Source of the DNA: Novosphingobium clariflavum
GTDB taxonomy: Bacteria; Pseudomonadota; Alphaproteobacteria; Sphingomonadales; Sphingomonadaceae
Assembly: GCF_026420865.1 (NCBI RefSeq)
Contig: NZ_JAPCWC010000002.1
Span: 186,001 to 250,000, forward strand
Length of the DNA stretch: 64,000 nucleotides
Direction of reading: 5' to 3'
Shown here: piece after piece, positions 48,620 to 57,405 of the stretch
Numbering within the stretch: position 1 is the stretch's first letter
Layout of the letters: every line of letters begins with the position of its first letter
Notes under the pieces: generated by a model
What the model saw: the letters and a program-made list of their open reading frames with translations, nothing else
The model's database searches: none
Told to the model about the DNA's origin: nothing
Position numbers and translations under genes: made by a program

Positions 48620-48690
48620 TCGCTTCTCTCCCGATCCTTGCGTCATTTCGCCTGCCCCGCACGGCGGTGGCAATCCCCGGATGGGAACGC

Positions 48691-50388
48691 TCAGGGCGCG
48701 ATCCAGCCCGTCGTTTCCTGCCGGGGATCGTAGGATTCCGCCTTCCAGCGCACCGATCCGAACGGCCGTTCCAGCTGGCGCCGCACCCGGCTTCCCTCCC
48801 GCCGCCGGTGGAAGGCATCGGCGGCGGCCTGCACCGCCAGATCGGCCTCGGTGAAGCGATCGCGCAGCCGCAGGTAATCGCCCCAGGTCGGGCAATGATA
48901 CCGCTCGGTCCAGAGCGCCGGATCGGCGATGTCGCGGGCGATGGACCAGGCGAAGCCGCCGTTGCGCTTGCGCATCGACTGCATCTTCATCATCGCCGCA
49001 TAGAAGTCCCGCGCGTGGGCGGGATCGACGTCGTAGTCGACCTCGATCACCACCGGACCGGAGCGCAGGGTCAGCGCCATGCCGACCTCGGGCTCATTGC
49101 CCAGCGGCATTTCCGAAGTGCCGCTCGCCCCTTCGCGCGCGATCGGCAGGACAAGACCGAGGAACGCCGTCGCGCCGACCGCCATGCCGGACACCAGCAG
49201 GGCATGGCCCACCCCGGTCTGCTGCGCGACCTGCCCCCAGACCCATGCGCCGATGCCGATCCCGGCCGTGATCGCCGAGGAAAACAGCGACAGCGCCCGC
49301 GCCGTCACCCAGCGCGGGGCGGAAAGCTGCACGGTCACGTTGATCATCGCGATGGTCAGGATGTTGCAGGCGCCGACCACCAGAAACGCCGCGCACGTCA
49401 GCATGACCGCGTGGCTGAAGCCGATGACGGCAAGCGCCGCGCCGGTGCCGATGGCGAACAGGCGCACCGCCCATTCGGTGGAGATCATCTCGCGAATGCG
49501 GCTGACGAACAGCGCCCCCGTCACGGCCCCAACCCCCTGCGCACCGAGCAGCAGGCCATATGTCGCCGCATCGCCGCGCAGCATGTCGCGCGCGATCAGC
49601 GGTGCCAGCGCCGAAGCGGTCGCGGTCGACAGGCCGAACGCGAAGACCCGCAGCAGCGCGGTCCGGATCGCCGGGGCGTGAAGCGCATAACGCGCCCCGC
49701 CCAGCATCGCGCGGTCCATGCGCTCGGGCGGCAGGCGCGATGGCACGTGCCGTCGCTGCCAGAGGAAAAACGCGAAGAACAGCGGCAGATAGAGCAGCGC
49801 GGTCATCCCGAACACCGCGCGCGCGCCGTAGGCGACCACGATCAATCCGCCCAGCGCCGGGCCGAAACTGCGCGCGACATTGTAGCTGATCGTCCCCAGC
49901 GCCACCGCGGCGGGCAAGTGCCCGCGCGAGACCTGCTCCGGGATCGAGGCCTGCCACGACGGCGAATAGAGCGCCACGCCGGCACCGATCAGCGCACAGA
50001 ACAGCAACAGCATCGCCGGCGTCACCAGATCGAGGAAGGCGATCGCCGCCAGCATCGCGGCGCAGACCGCGCTGAAGGCAAGCCCGCTCATGGCGATGCG
50101 GCGGCGGTCGAACATGTCGGCAATGGCGCCTGCCGGAAGCGTGACGACCACCAGCGGCAGCATCATCGCGCTCTGCACCAGCGCCACCATCTCGGCCGAA
50201 CTGGTGAGCCTGGTCATTTCCCAGGCCGCCCCGACGCCCAGGAAAAGCTGGCCAAAGTTGGAAAACAGGCTGGCCGTCCAGATCCGGCGGAATGTTCCCT
50301 CGCGCAAGGGAGCGAAGGCACCGCCCGGCGAACCGTGCTCCGGCGATGAAGCGCCCTCTTCCCCGTTCGGCGCGCTGCTCTGCGACAC
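48691..50388 (-). CDS. MFS exporter (EntS/MFS_3 type) with C-terminal ABM-like domain
   Basis: Inner-membrane transporter of 565 residues. The N-terminal MFS_3 part (about 25-420, some 10-12 helices) includes FSNFGQLFLGVGAAWEM and IADMFDRRRIAMSG, the conserved loop 2-3 motif. About 115 cytosolic residues follow (ALTLRSGPVVIEVDYDV to KAESYD), resembling a dimeric antibiotic-biosynthesis-monooxygenase fold that is typical of DUF894/MFS_3 proteins. GTG start. Divergent from the thiolase gene with a shared palindrome upstream. Probably exports a metabolite or siderophore-like compound. Confidence 0.85.
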   Translation of the reverse strand: MSQSSAPNGEEGASSPEHGSPGGAFAPLREGTFRRIWTASLFSNFGQLFLGVGAAWEMTRLTSSAEMVALVQSAMMLPLVVVTLPAGAIADMFDRRRIAMSGLAFSAVCAAMLAAIAFLDLVTPAMLLLFCALIGAGVALYSPSWQASIPEQVSRGHLPAAVALGTISYNVARSFGPALGGLIVVAYGARAVFGMTALLYLPLFFAFFLWQRRHVPSRLPPERMDRAMLGGARYALHAPAIRTALLRVFAFGLSTATASALAPLIARDMLRGDAATYGLLLGAQGVGAVTGALFVSRIREMISTEWAVRLFAIGTGAALAVIGFSHAVMLTCAAFLVVGACNILTIAMINVTVQLSAPRWVTARALSLFSSAITAGIGIGAWVWGQVAQQTGVGHALLVSGMAVGATAFLGLVLPIAREGASGTSEMPLGNEPEVGMALTLRSGPVVIEVDYDVDPAHARDFYAAMMKMQSMRKRNGGFAWSIARDIADPALWTERYHCPTWGDYLRLRDRFTEADLAVQAAADAFHRRREGSRVRRQLERPFGSVRWKAESYDPRQETTGWIAP

Positions 50389-50520
50389 GCTCTTTCCCTT
50401 CGTCCTGCCCCTTGGCTCCTGACTGTCTCCGCGGCGCCGTCAGCGTCAAGCACGGCCACTGCGCCCGCGCGATGCATCGCCAGGCCGGAGAGGTTGACGC
50501 GTCAGGCACGAACTCCGATA

Positions 50521-50538
50521 TGCTTTCATCTGAAAGCA
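50521..50538. promoter_or_regulatory. operator-like palindrome
   Basis: TGCTTTCA-TC-TGAAAGCA, a perfect 8+2+8 palindrome, lies in the 270-nt gap between the divergent MFS exporter and thiolase genes, 121 nt before the thiolase start. Suits a dimeric regulator; which one is unknown. Confidence 0.45.
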
Positions 50539-50658
50539 ATCGCCGCTGCGATAGGACACCCCCCTCCAATTGCAATTCCCCGGACCTGCCAGCATGACCT
50601 CGGCCAAAGGCGCCTCGACAGATCGCGCGCCTGCCCGGGACATTGAGGAGATCCGACC

Positions 50659-51912
50659 GTGAGCGAAGCCTGGATCATCGACACCGTGCGCACCCCGCGC
50701 AGCATCGGCAAGATGGGCAAGGGAGCCCTTTCGCAGATGCACCCCGAGCATCTGTCGGCCACCGTGCTGGCCGCCCTGAAGGAGCGCAACGGCTTCGACA
50801 CCGCCGATGTCGACGACGTGATATGGGGCGTGTCCGCAGCCATCGGCCTGCAAGGCGGCGACATCGGCCGCATGGCCGCGCTCGATGCGGGGTATGACGT
50901 CAAGGCCGGCGGCGTCACCCTCAACCGCTTCTGCGGATCGAGCATCACCGCCACCAACCTCGCCGCCGCGATGATCATGTCGGGCATGTCGGACCTGATG
51001 GTGGCAGGCGGCATGGACATGCTCTCCTACGCCAATGCCCACGGCATGAAGATGCGCGAGGCCGGGCTCGGCAGCGCCGGCATGGGCGCGGGCAACCCCC
51101 GCCTCCAGGCCCGCCGCCCGCAGACCAACCAGGGCGTCGCCGCCGATGCCATCGCCGCGATGGAGGGCATCAGCCGCGCAGAACTGGAGGCGCTCGGCGT
51201 CGAAAGCCAGCGCCGCGCCGCCCTTGCCATCGCCGAGGGGCGCTTCCAGCGGTCCACCATCGCGGTGAAGGACGATGACGGCAACGTGATCCTCGACCAC
51301 GAGGAATATCCCCGGCCCGACACCACCGCCGAAAGCCTCGCCCAGCTCAAGCCCGCGTTCGAGATGTTCTACGCCATGCCCTCCGCCCCCGGCGGCAAGA
51401 CCTATCTGGAACTCGTTCACCAGGTCTACCCGGACCTCGACGTCAAGCCGATCCACCACGTCGGCATTTCCTCGGGCGTGGTCGACGGCGCATCGGCGAT
51501 CCTGCTCGCCTCGAAGGACTATGCGCAAAAGCATGGCCTCAAGCCGCGCGCCCGCATCGTTGCCATGGCCGAGACCGGCGATTGCCCGACCCTGATGCTC
51601 AACGGCCCGGTCCCTGCGGCAAAGAAGGTGCTCGCCAAGGCCGGTCTTAGCAAGGACCAGATCGACGTCTGGGAAGTGAACGAGGCTTTTGCCGTCGTTG
51701 TCGAGAAGCTCATCCGCGATCTCGATCTCGACCGCGCCAAGGTGAACCCCAACGGCGGCTCGATCGCGCTGGGCCATCCGATCGGCGCGACCGGGGCGAT
51801 CCTGATCGGCACCGCGCTCGACGAACTGGAACGCAGCGGCGGACGCTATGGACTGGTGACGATGTGCGCGGCAGGCGGTATGGCCCCCGCGATCATTATC
51901 GAACGAATTTAA
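50659..51912 (+). CDS. thiolase (acetyl-CoA C-acyltransferase)
   Basis: Degradative thiolase of 417 residues. Nucleophile Cys92 is in LNRFCGSSI; the second half has GHPIGATGAILI with the catalytic His, and the C-terminal MCAAGGMAPA carries the acid/base Cys. It splits 3-oxoacyl-CoA with CoA in beta-oxidation. GTG start with GAGGAG 8 nt upstream. The MarR gene starts 20 nt after it, so both are co-transcribed. Confidence 0.94.
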   Translation: MSEAWIIDTVRTPRSIGKMGKGALSQMHPEHLSATVLAALKERNGFDTADVDDVIWGVSAAIGLQGGDIGRMAALDAGYDVKAGGVTLNRFCGSSITATNLAAAMIMSGMSDLMVAGGMDMLSYANAHGMKMREAGLGSAGMGAGNPRLQARRPQTNQGVAADAIAAMEGISRAELEALGVESQRRAALAIAEGRFQRSTIAVKDDDGNVILDHEEYPRPDTTAESLAQLKPAFEMFYAMPSAPGGKTYLELVHQVYPDLDVKPIHHVGISSGVVDGASAILLASKDYAQKHGLKPRARIVAMAETGDCPTLMLNGPVPAAKKVLAKAGLSKDQIDVWEVNEAFAVVVEKLIRDLDLDRAKVNPNGGSIALGHPIGATGAILIGTALDELERSGGRYGLVTMCAAGGMAPAIIIERI

Positions 51913-51932
51913 GTCATTACAAGGAGATACAT

Positions 51933-52421
51933 GTGGCAACCGAGGCGGAAGACAAACTGACGGGCAAACTGGGCGATGTCCTCAACGACAAGACCGAGAG
52001 CCCGCGCCGCCAGGTGAGCCTGCGCTTGACGGTGATCGCCCGCCTGCAGCGCAACAATTTCGACCGGCTTGTCACCGAACTCAACGTCACCCGCTCGCAA
52101 TGGGCGATGATCGCGGTGGTGGCGCGCTATCCCGGATCGACCCAGCGCACCGTCGCCGAATATCTGGAGATGTCGGAAGCCTCCGCCGGCCGTCTGATCG
52201 ACCGCCTCTGCGCCGACGGCCTGCTGGAACGGCGCGACCGCCGCGACGATCGCCGGGCGCGTTCGGTCTACGTCACCGACGCCGCGCATCCGCTGCTCGA
52301 AAAGCTCGGGCTGATCGCCGCCCAAGCCGAGGGCCGGATGTTCGCCGGTTTCTCGGACGCGGAAGTCGAACAGATGCGGGACTATCTCAACCGCATCTAC
52401 GACAACGTCAGCCGCGGCTGA
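51933..52421 (+). CDS. MarR-family transcriptional regulator
   Basis: Winged-helix regulator of 162 residues. The DNA-binding part has LVTELNVTRSQWAMIAVVARYPGSTQRTVAEYLEMSEASAGRLID and the wing RDDRRARSVYVTD. GTG start was chosen because AGGAG at 51922-51926 is 6 nt upstream. Downstream of the thiolase and followed by a strong terminator. Candidate target: the CCTAGG-centred sites at 52863-52897 and perhaps its own operon. MarR proteins in catabolic loci commonly bind CoA-thioesters. Confidence 0.92.
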   Translation: MATEAEDKLTGKLGDVLNDKTESPRRQVSLRLTVIARLQRNNFDRLVTELNVTRSQWAMIAVVARYPGSTQRTVAEYLEMSEASAGRLIDRLCADGLLERRDRRDDRRARSVYVTDAAHPLLEKLGLIAAQAEGRMFAGFSDAEVEQMRDYLNRIYDNVSRG

Positions 52422-52448
52422 CGCCTTCCCTCCTCCTTGGACGCACGA

Positions 52449-52478
52449 AAAAGGGCGGCACCGCGGTGCCGCCCTTTT
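52449..52478. terminator. bidirectional intrinsic terminator
   Basis: AAAAGGGCGGCACC-GC-GGTGCCGCCCTTTT, a perfect 14-bp stem, between marR and the convergent small secreted gene. Confidence 0.92.
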
Positions 52479-52502
52479 CTGTGTCCGTAGCGGACCGAAG
52501 GC

Positions 52503-52820
52503 TCACTTCGCCGAGGCGAGGTCCTTCTTGCTCAGCGAAGTGGTGATCTTGCCCTGCGCATCGGTCAGGCTGTTGGCCGGAACGGTGATCAGGCGGCCGT
52601 TGAGGATCACCTGCGGGTTGCCGTCGGCGGCGACGCGGTAGATCGGGGCGATGCGGGTGCCGTTGGCGGCATAGAGCATCTTGCCGGCGCTAAGGTCGAC
52701 AGGAGCGGCCGCTTCCTCGGTGACGGCGCGAACCGACTGGGTGGTTTCGGCGAAGGCCGCCGGAACGACAGCGAACGAGGCCAGCGAAGCGACGGCGGCA
52801 AGGGCAACGAACTTCTTCAT
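52503..52820 (-). CDS. small periplasmic hypothetical protein
   Basis: Unrecognised 105-residue protein with signal peptide MKKFVALAAVASLASFAVVP and Ala-Phe-Ala cleavage. The mature 80 residues are soluble and contain KMLYAANGTRIAPIYRV and QVILNGRLITVPANSL, suggesting a small beta-rich fold. The start ATG follows GGAG by 9 nt. Divergent from the CoA-transferase gene; the CCTAGG sites lie 43-77 bp upstream of its start, so it may share the MarR control. Confidence 0.7.
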   Translation of the reverse strand: MKKFVALAAVASLASFAVVPAAFAETTQSVRAVTEEAAAPVDLSAGKMLYAANGTRIAPIYRVAADGNPQVILNGRLITVPANSLTDAQGKITTSLSKKDLASAK

Positions 52821-52862
52821 GGGTAACTCTCCGAGTGCTTGAAACGGGTCCATCCCCGTTAT

Positions 52863-52897
52863 TTACTCACCTAGGTTAGTAATTACCTGCCTAGGTG
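52863..52897. promoter_or_regulatory. tandem CCTAGG operator-like sites
   Basis: Site 1 TTACTCACCTAGGTTAGTAA (52863-52882) is an 18/20 palindrome centred on CCTAGG. A second CCTAGG centre lies exactly 20 bp away, so the two sites face the same side of the helix. The whole block is also bounded by CACCTAGG/CCTAGGTG (52868-52897) around GTAATTAC. It lies in the 330-nt gap between the small secreted protein and the CoA-transferase; from 52898 to 53150 I see no other feature. Confidence 0.6.
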
Positions 52898-53150
52898 TCA
52901 ATTGCGATTGCCGCAACTGCTAAGCCATTTTTCGCAACCATCGCTCCCGCGCCGTTTCATGGGTTCGTCCTTCTGCCGCACTGCAACATGCAACAGATCG
53001 CACCAGCGAATCCGGCCGATGATCGTCGCCGCGATGGCGGTGGTGTTGCTCCCGATGACCTTTGCGCGCACATCGATGGCAAGCGGTGCGAGCGGCTCAA
53101 AAGCGCCGGTTCGCGCCGGAACCGAGAAGACAAGAAACAGGGACTGTCTG

Positions 53151-54380
53151 ATGCCGACAAAGGTCATGCAGGGCGTGCGCGTCCTCGAAGTGGCGCAGTT
53201 CACGTTCACCCCCGCGGCCGGTGCGATCCTGGCCGACTGGGGCGCGGACGTCATCAAGATCGAACACCCCGTGCGCGGCGACACCCAGCGCGGCTTCCTC
53301 AACATGGGCGGCGTCAAGCTCGACCCGCTGCGCCACACCTTGTTCGAGCACCCCAACCGCGGCAAGCGCAGCGTCGGCATCGACCTGTCCACCACCGAAG
53401 GCCAGGAACTGCTCTACGAACTGGCAAAGCAGTGCGACGTGTTTCTCACCAATTACCTGCCGCAGGTACGCCAGAAGAACCGCTTCGACGTCGAGCACAT
53501 CCGCGCCGCCAATCCACGGATCATCTATGCGCGCGGCAGCGCCTGGGGCGACAAGGGACCGGAGCGGGAAAAGGGCGGGTTCGACGGCACCGCGTTCTGG
53601 TCGCGCAGCGGCATTGCCGACTGCATGACCCCGCCGGAACTGCCCGGCCCGCTGTCGCAAGGGATGCCCGCGTTCGGCGATTCCATCGGCGGCATGTTCA
53701 TCGCCGGCGGCATTTCCGCAGCCCTCTTCCACCGCGAGAAGACCGGCGAGGCCGCCGAGCTTGACGTCTCGCTGATGAGCACGGCCGCCTGGGCCTCGGG
53801 CGCGAACATCGCGCAAGTGCTGGAAACCGGCGTCGTCTCGCGCAACTCCATGCCGACCTCGGGCGGCAGCGCCAAGAACCCGTTCATGGGCAACTTCTGG
53901 ACGGCCGACAAGCGCACCATCAACTTCTGCATGGTGAGCCCGACCGGCCTGATCCGCGACACTTTCGAGCATGTCGGACGCCCCGAGGCGGCCGACGATC
54001 CGCGCTTTGCCGATGTGCTCAGCCTGATCGAGAACGCCGAGGCCGCCAGCGCCATCCTGGTCGAGGCCTTCGCCCAGAAGCCCTTCGCCTACTGGCGCGA
54101 ACACCTCAAGACCATGAAGGGCCAGTGGGCGCCGATCCTCACCCTGCTCGAACTGGCCGAGGACGAGCAGGCCATCGCCAACGACACCGTGGTCGAAGTC
54201 GAGGCCGCCGATGGCGGCGCGCCGCTCAAGCTGGTGCGCGGTCCGGTGCAGTTCAACGGCGAGGCTCTGGAAACCACGCGTTCGCCGCAGGCATCGGAAC
54301 ACACCGAGATCGTGCTCATGGAAATGGGCGTCGATTGGGACCGGATCGAGGACCTCAAGGCCAAGGGCGCGATCGCCTGA
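53151..54380 (+). CDS. family III CoA-transferase (CaiB/BaiF)
   Basis: Transfers CoA between carboxylic acids; 409 residues. The CaiB fold begins VRVLEVAQFTFTPAAGAILADWGADVIKIEHP. NRGKRSVGIDL and the catalytic Asp177 in PAFGDSIGGM follow, then HREKTGEAAELDVSL. Substrate unknown. First gene of the run CoA-transferase / 96-residue protein / ligase / CoA-transferase / amidohydrolase. The ATG at 53151 has only a weak GGGA upstream; an ATG at 53166 is possible. Confidence 0.92.
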   Translation: MPTKVMQGVRVLEVAQFTFTPAAGAILADWGADVIKIEHPVRGDTQRGFLNMGGVKLDPLRHTLFEHPNRGKRSVGIDLSTTEGQELLYELAKQCDVFLTNYLPQVRQKNRFDVEHIRAANPRIIYARGSAWGDKGPEREKGGFDGTAFWSRSGIADCMTPPELPGPLSQGMPAFGDSIGGMFIAGGISAALFHREKTGEAAELDVSLMSTAAWASGANIAQVLETGVVSRNSMPTSGGSAKNPFMGNFWTADKRTINFCMVSPTGLIRDTFEHVGRPEAADDPRFADVLSLIENAEAASAILVEAFAQKPFAYWREHLKTMKGQWAPILTLLELAEDEQAIANDTVVEVEAADGGAPLKLVRGPVQFNGEALETTRSPQASEHTEIVLMEMGVDWDRIEDLKAKGAIA

Positions 54381-54419
54381 TCAGCCGCCCGCACGACATA
54401 CCAAGCAAGGACCCAAGAC

Positions 54420-54710
54420 ATGAAGCCTGGAACCCGTCTCAAGAGCGCTGCCTGCGACACCGAAGTCATGGTGATCCGCAGCGCCGACGGCACGATCGAA
54501 TGCGGCGGCGCGCCGATGGGCGAGGCCAAGCCCGCCGACGCCGCACCGCTCTCCGCCGATTTCTCGGCCGGCACCCTGATGGGCAAGCGCTACGTCGACA
54601 GTGACGGCAAGTACGAACTGCTTTGCGTGAAGCCCGGCAAGGGCTCGCTTGCGGTCGACGGCGTCGCGCTGGTCGTCAAGGACGCCAAGCCCCTGCCCGC
54701 TTCGGACTGA
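54420..54710 (+). CDS. small conserved protein of unknown function in CoA-ligase operon
   Basis: A 96-residue cytosolic protein, no signal or transmembrane segment, with three cysteines (12, 28 and 69), C-terminal KPGKGSLAVDGVALVVKDAKPLP and N-terminal KPGTRLKSAACDTEVMVIR. I recall similar short proteins beside acyl-CoA ligases in actinobacterial and sphingomonad degradation clusters, but no function is known. It sits 39 nt after the CoA-transferase and 6 nt before the ligase, so its role is probably tied to them. Metal or thioester binding by the cysteines is speculation. Confidence 0.8.
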   Translation: MKPGTRLKSAACDTEVMVIRSADGTIECGGAPMGEAKPADAAPLSADFSAGTLMGKRYVDSDGKYELLCVKPGKGSLAVDGVALVVKDAKPLPASD

Positions 54711-54716
54711 CCGCCC

Positions 54717-56216
54717 ATGAACATCGCGCTTCTTCTGGAAATGGCGGCGGAGACCGCGCCGGACCGCGTCGCGCTCGTCTGCGACGGACGGCGCTGGACG
54801 TATGGCGACCTCATCGCTGCCGCGCGCGGCGCGTTCGAACTGATCCGCCAGAGCAAGGCTGACTATGTGGCGCTGCTCGACGAGAGCAGCGAAGCGGCGG
54901 TGATCGCGGTGTTCGGGGCCGCGCTGGCCGGCGTGCCCTATTGCCCGCTCAACTACCGCCTGCCCGATGCCGATCTCGCCGCCCTGCTCGGCCGCGTCGC
55001 CCCGGCTCTGGTGATCGGCGATGAGGAGCGCATCCTGCGCGTCGCCGCCGATCAGGGCCATACGGTGTTCTCGCGCGAAGAATTCGTGCTCAAGGCGCAG
55101 GAAACCGTACCCGCCGACGAAGCGCGCGAATACGATCCGGGAGAAGGCATCGCGATCCAGCTCTTCACCAGCGGCACCACCGCCGCTCCGAAGGCCGCGA
55201 TCCTGCGTCATTCCAACCTGCTCGGCTATATCCTGGGCACCGTCGAGTTCGGTTCGGCGGACGAGGCCGACGCCGCGCTCGTGGTGGTGCCGCCCTATCA
55301 TATCGCGGGGATCTCGGCGCTGCTCTCCTCGATCTATGCGCTGCGCAAGATCGTGATGCTGCCGGCATTCTCGCCCGAGGGCTGGCTATCGCTGGTCGCG
55401 GCGGAAACCGTCACCAACGCCTTCGTCGTGCCCACCATGCTCGCGCGGATCATCGATGCGATGGAGAAAGGCGCGAGCGGCGACGTTTCCTCGCTGCGCG
55501 CCATCGCCTATGGTGGCGGCAAGATGCCGATCGAAGTGATCCAGAAGGCGCTCGCGCGTTTCCCCGAGGCGGGCTTCACCAATGCCTATGGCCTGACCGA
55601 AACCAGTTCGACGATCGCCCTGCTCGGCCCCGAGGACCACCGCGAGGCGCTGGCGTCGCCCGACCCGCAAGTCCGCGCCCGCCTCACCTCGCTCGGCAAG
55701 CCGATCCCGACAGTGGAGATCGAGATCCGCGGCGAGAACGGCGAAGTGCTCGGCCCCGGAGAACCCGGCGAAATCTATGTGCGCGGCGAGCAGGTCTCGG
55801 GCGAATACAAGGAAAAGAGCGCGCTCGACGCCGAGGGCTGGTTCCCCACCCGCGATGCCGGTTTCATCGACGAGCATGGCTACCTGTTCCTTTCCGGGCG
55901 CGCGGACGACGTGATCGTGCGCGGCGGCGAGAACATGTCGCCGGGCGAGATCGAGGACGTCCTGCTGACCCACCCGGCCATCGCCGATGCCTGTGCCTGC
56001 GCGATCCCCTCGGTGGAATGGGGCGAGACCGTGGGCGTTGCGCTCGTCACCCGCGAAGGCCACGCCTCGCCCTGTGCAACCGAGCTGAAGGACCTTGTCC
56101 GCGCCCGCCTGCGATCCTCGCGGGTGCCGGAGAAGGTCGTCTTCGTCGCCGAGCTGCCCTACAACGAGATGGGCAAATTGCTGCGCCGCAAGGTCAAGGA
56201 AGTCCTTGCCGACTGA
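54717..56216 (+). CDS. AMP-dependent acyl-CoA synthetase/ligase
   Basis: Activates a carboxylic acid with ATP and CoA via an acyl-adenylate; 499 residues. Motifs: P-loop-like LFTSGTTAAPKAA, NAYGLTETSSTIAL, the SGRADDVIVRGGENMSPGEIED hinge (A8) and the C-terminal catalytic Lys in NEMGKLLRRKVKEVL. The carboxylate substrate cannot be read from sequence. 6 nt after the small unknown gene; its 3' end overlaps the following CoA-transferase by 11 nt if that gene starts at TTG 56206. Confidence 0.95.
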   Translation: MNIALLLEMAAETAPDRVALVCDGRRWTYGDLIAAARGAFELIRQSKADYVALLDESSEAAVIAVFGAALAGVPYCPLNYRLPDADLAALLGRVAPALVIGDEERILRVAADQGHTVFSREEFVLKAQETVPADEAREYDPGEGIAIQLFTSGTTAAPKAAILRHSNLLGYILGTVEFGSADEADAALVVVPPYHIAGISALLSSIYALRKIVMLPAFSPEGWLSLVAAETVTNAFVVPTMLARIIDAMEKGASGDVSSLRAIAYGGGKMPIEVIQKALARFPEAGFTNAYGLTETSSTIALLGPEDHREALASPDPQVRARLTSLGKPIPTVEIEIRGENGEVLGPGEPGEIYVRGEQVSGEYKEKSALDAEGWFPTRDAGFIDEHGYLFLSGRADDVIVRGGENMSPGEIEDVLLTHPAIADACACAIPSVEWGETVGVALVTREGHASPCATELKDLVRARLRSSRVPEKVVFVAELPYNEMGKLLRRKVKEVLAD

Positions 56217-57405
56217 GGGTTCAGCGTGCGGCCCGGCGATCCCGCTGGCGCGCTGGGCCGACCGGCAACTGGATGCGCTCGCCCGCGATTTCGGCCTGCC
56301 CCGCCTTTCCGGCTCGACCCTGCTGGGCGAGCGGGCAGCGCATGGGGGCTATCGCATCGCCGGGAAGGTCTCCGCAGGGCTTGGCGGCAGCCGCCTGATG
56401 CCCACACGCGATGGCAACTGGTTCGCCCTCACGCTGATCCGCGAGGTCGACCGCGAACTCCTGCCCGCACTGTTCGGCGATGCCGATCTCGACGTGCGGG
56501 ACCCTGCCGCGATTGCTGCGGCCGTGCTGCGCAGCGACGGCGCGGCGCTGCTCGAAACCGGACGGCTGCTGGGGCTGCCGGTAGCCCTGCTCGACGAACA
56601 GCCGGTCTCGCCGGCCATCGACGTGATCGCGCGCGGTCCCCGCCGCGACCGCGCCCCCGGCCATCGCCCCCTGGTGATCGACATGTCCGCCATCTGGGCC
56701 GGGCCGCTCGCCGGGCACCTGCTCTGGCAGGCGGGAATGGAGGTGGTGAAAGTCGAAAGCCGCAGCCGCCCCGACCTCATCCGCCGTGACGATCCGGCAA
56801 CGTTCGATCTCATCAACCAAGGCAAGGCGAGCGTGCTGGTCGACTTTGCCAGCGATGCCGAAAAGGCCCGGCTGGTCACCCTCATCCGCCGCGCCGACGT
56901 CGTGATCGAGAGTGCGCGCCCGCGCGCCCTGCGGCAGCTCGGGATCGACGCGCAGAGGCTGGTGGGCGAAGTGCCGGGGCTGGTGTGGCTGTCCGTCACC
57001 GGCCATGGCGCCAGCGGGGAAGCGGCGGACTGGGTGGGCATCGGCAATGACTGCGGCGTTGCCGGGGGCCTCTCCCGCGCGCTGGCACAGGCCTGCGGGA
57101 CGCCCGGCTACGTCGGCGACGCGATCGCCGACCCGCTCACCGGGATCATCGGCGCGCGCGCGGTGCTGCAAGCCTTGCGCCGAGGGGAGGCGCAGCGCAT
57201 CGGCCTGTCGATGAGCGCGATAGCCGCCATGGCACTGGACGAGGAACGCGCCTTTGACGCGCCGCGGCTCGAAGCGGAACTGCGCGCCTGGGGCACGGCG
57301 CCCGGACGCCCGTTCCCGGCGCTGCGCCGCCGCGCCCTGCACGCCCCCGTACGCCCGCTCGGCGCGGACACCGCAGCCTGTCTGCCCGAGCGTGCGCCAT
57401 GCTGA
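56206..57405 (+). CDS. divergent family III CoA-transferase with N-terminal extension
   Basis: A 399-residue CaiB-type protein with unusual domain order. The canonical N-terminal motif VIDMSAIWAGPLAGHLLWQAGMEVVKVE begins only at about residue 150; NQGKASVLVDF and ..SVTGHGASGEAADW follow, with catalytic Asp309 in DAIADPLTGIIGA. The preceding 140 residues contain MPTRDGNWFALTLIREVDREL, which resembles the small C-terminal module of normal members, as if permuted. TTG start with AAGGA 5 nt upstream; no ATG fits. ATG of the next gene lies inside its 3' end. Confidence 0.82.
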   Translation: MPTEGSACGPAIPLARWADRQLDALARDFGLPRLSGSTLLGERAAHGGYRIAGKVSAGLGGSRLMPTRDGNWFALTLIREVDRELLPALFGDADLDVRDPAAIAAAVLRSDGAALLETGRLLGLPVALLDEQPVSPAIDVIARGPRRDRAPGHRPLVIDMSAIWAGPLAGHLLWQAGMEVVKVESRSRPDLIRRDDPATFDLINQGKASVLVDFASDAEKARLVTLIRRADVVIESARPRALRQLGIDAQRLVGEVPGLVWLSVTGHGASGEAADWVGIGNDCGVAGGLSRALAQACGTPGYVGDAIADPLTGIIGARAVLQALRRGEAQRIGLSMSAIAAMALDEERAFDAPRLEAELRAWGTAPGRPFPALRRRALHAPVRPLGADTAACLPERAPC

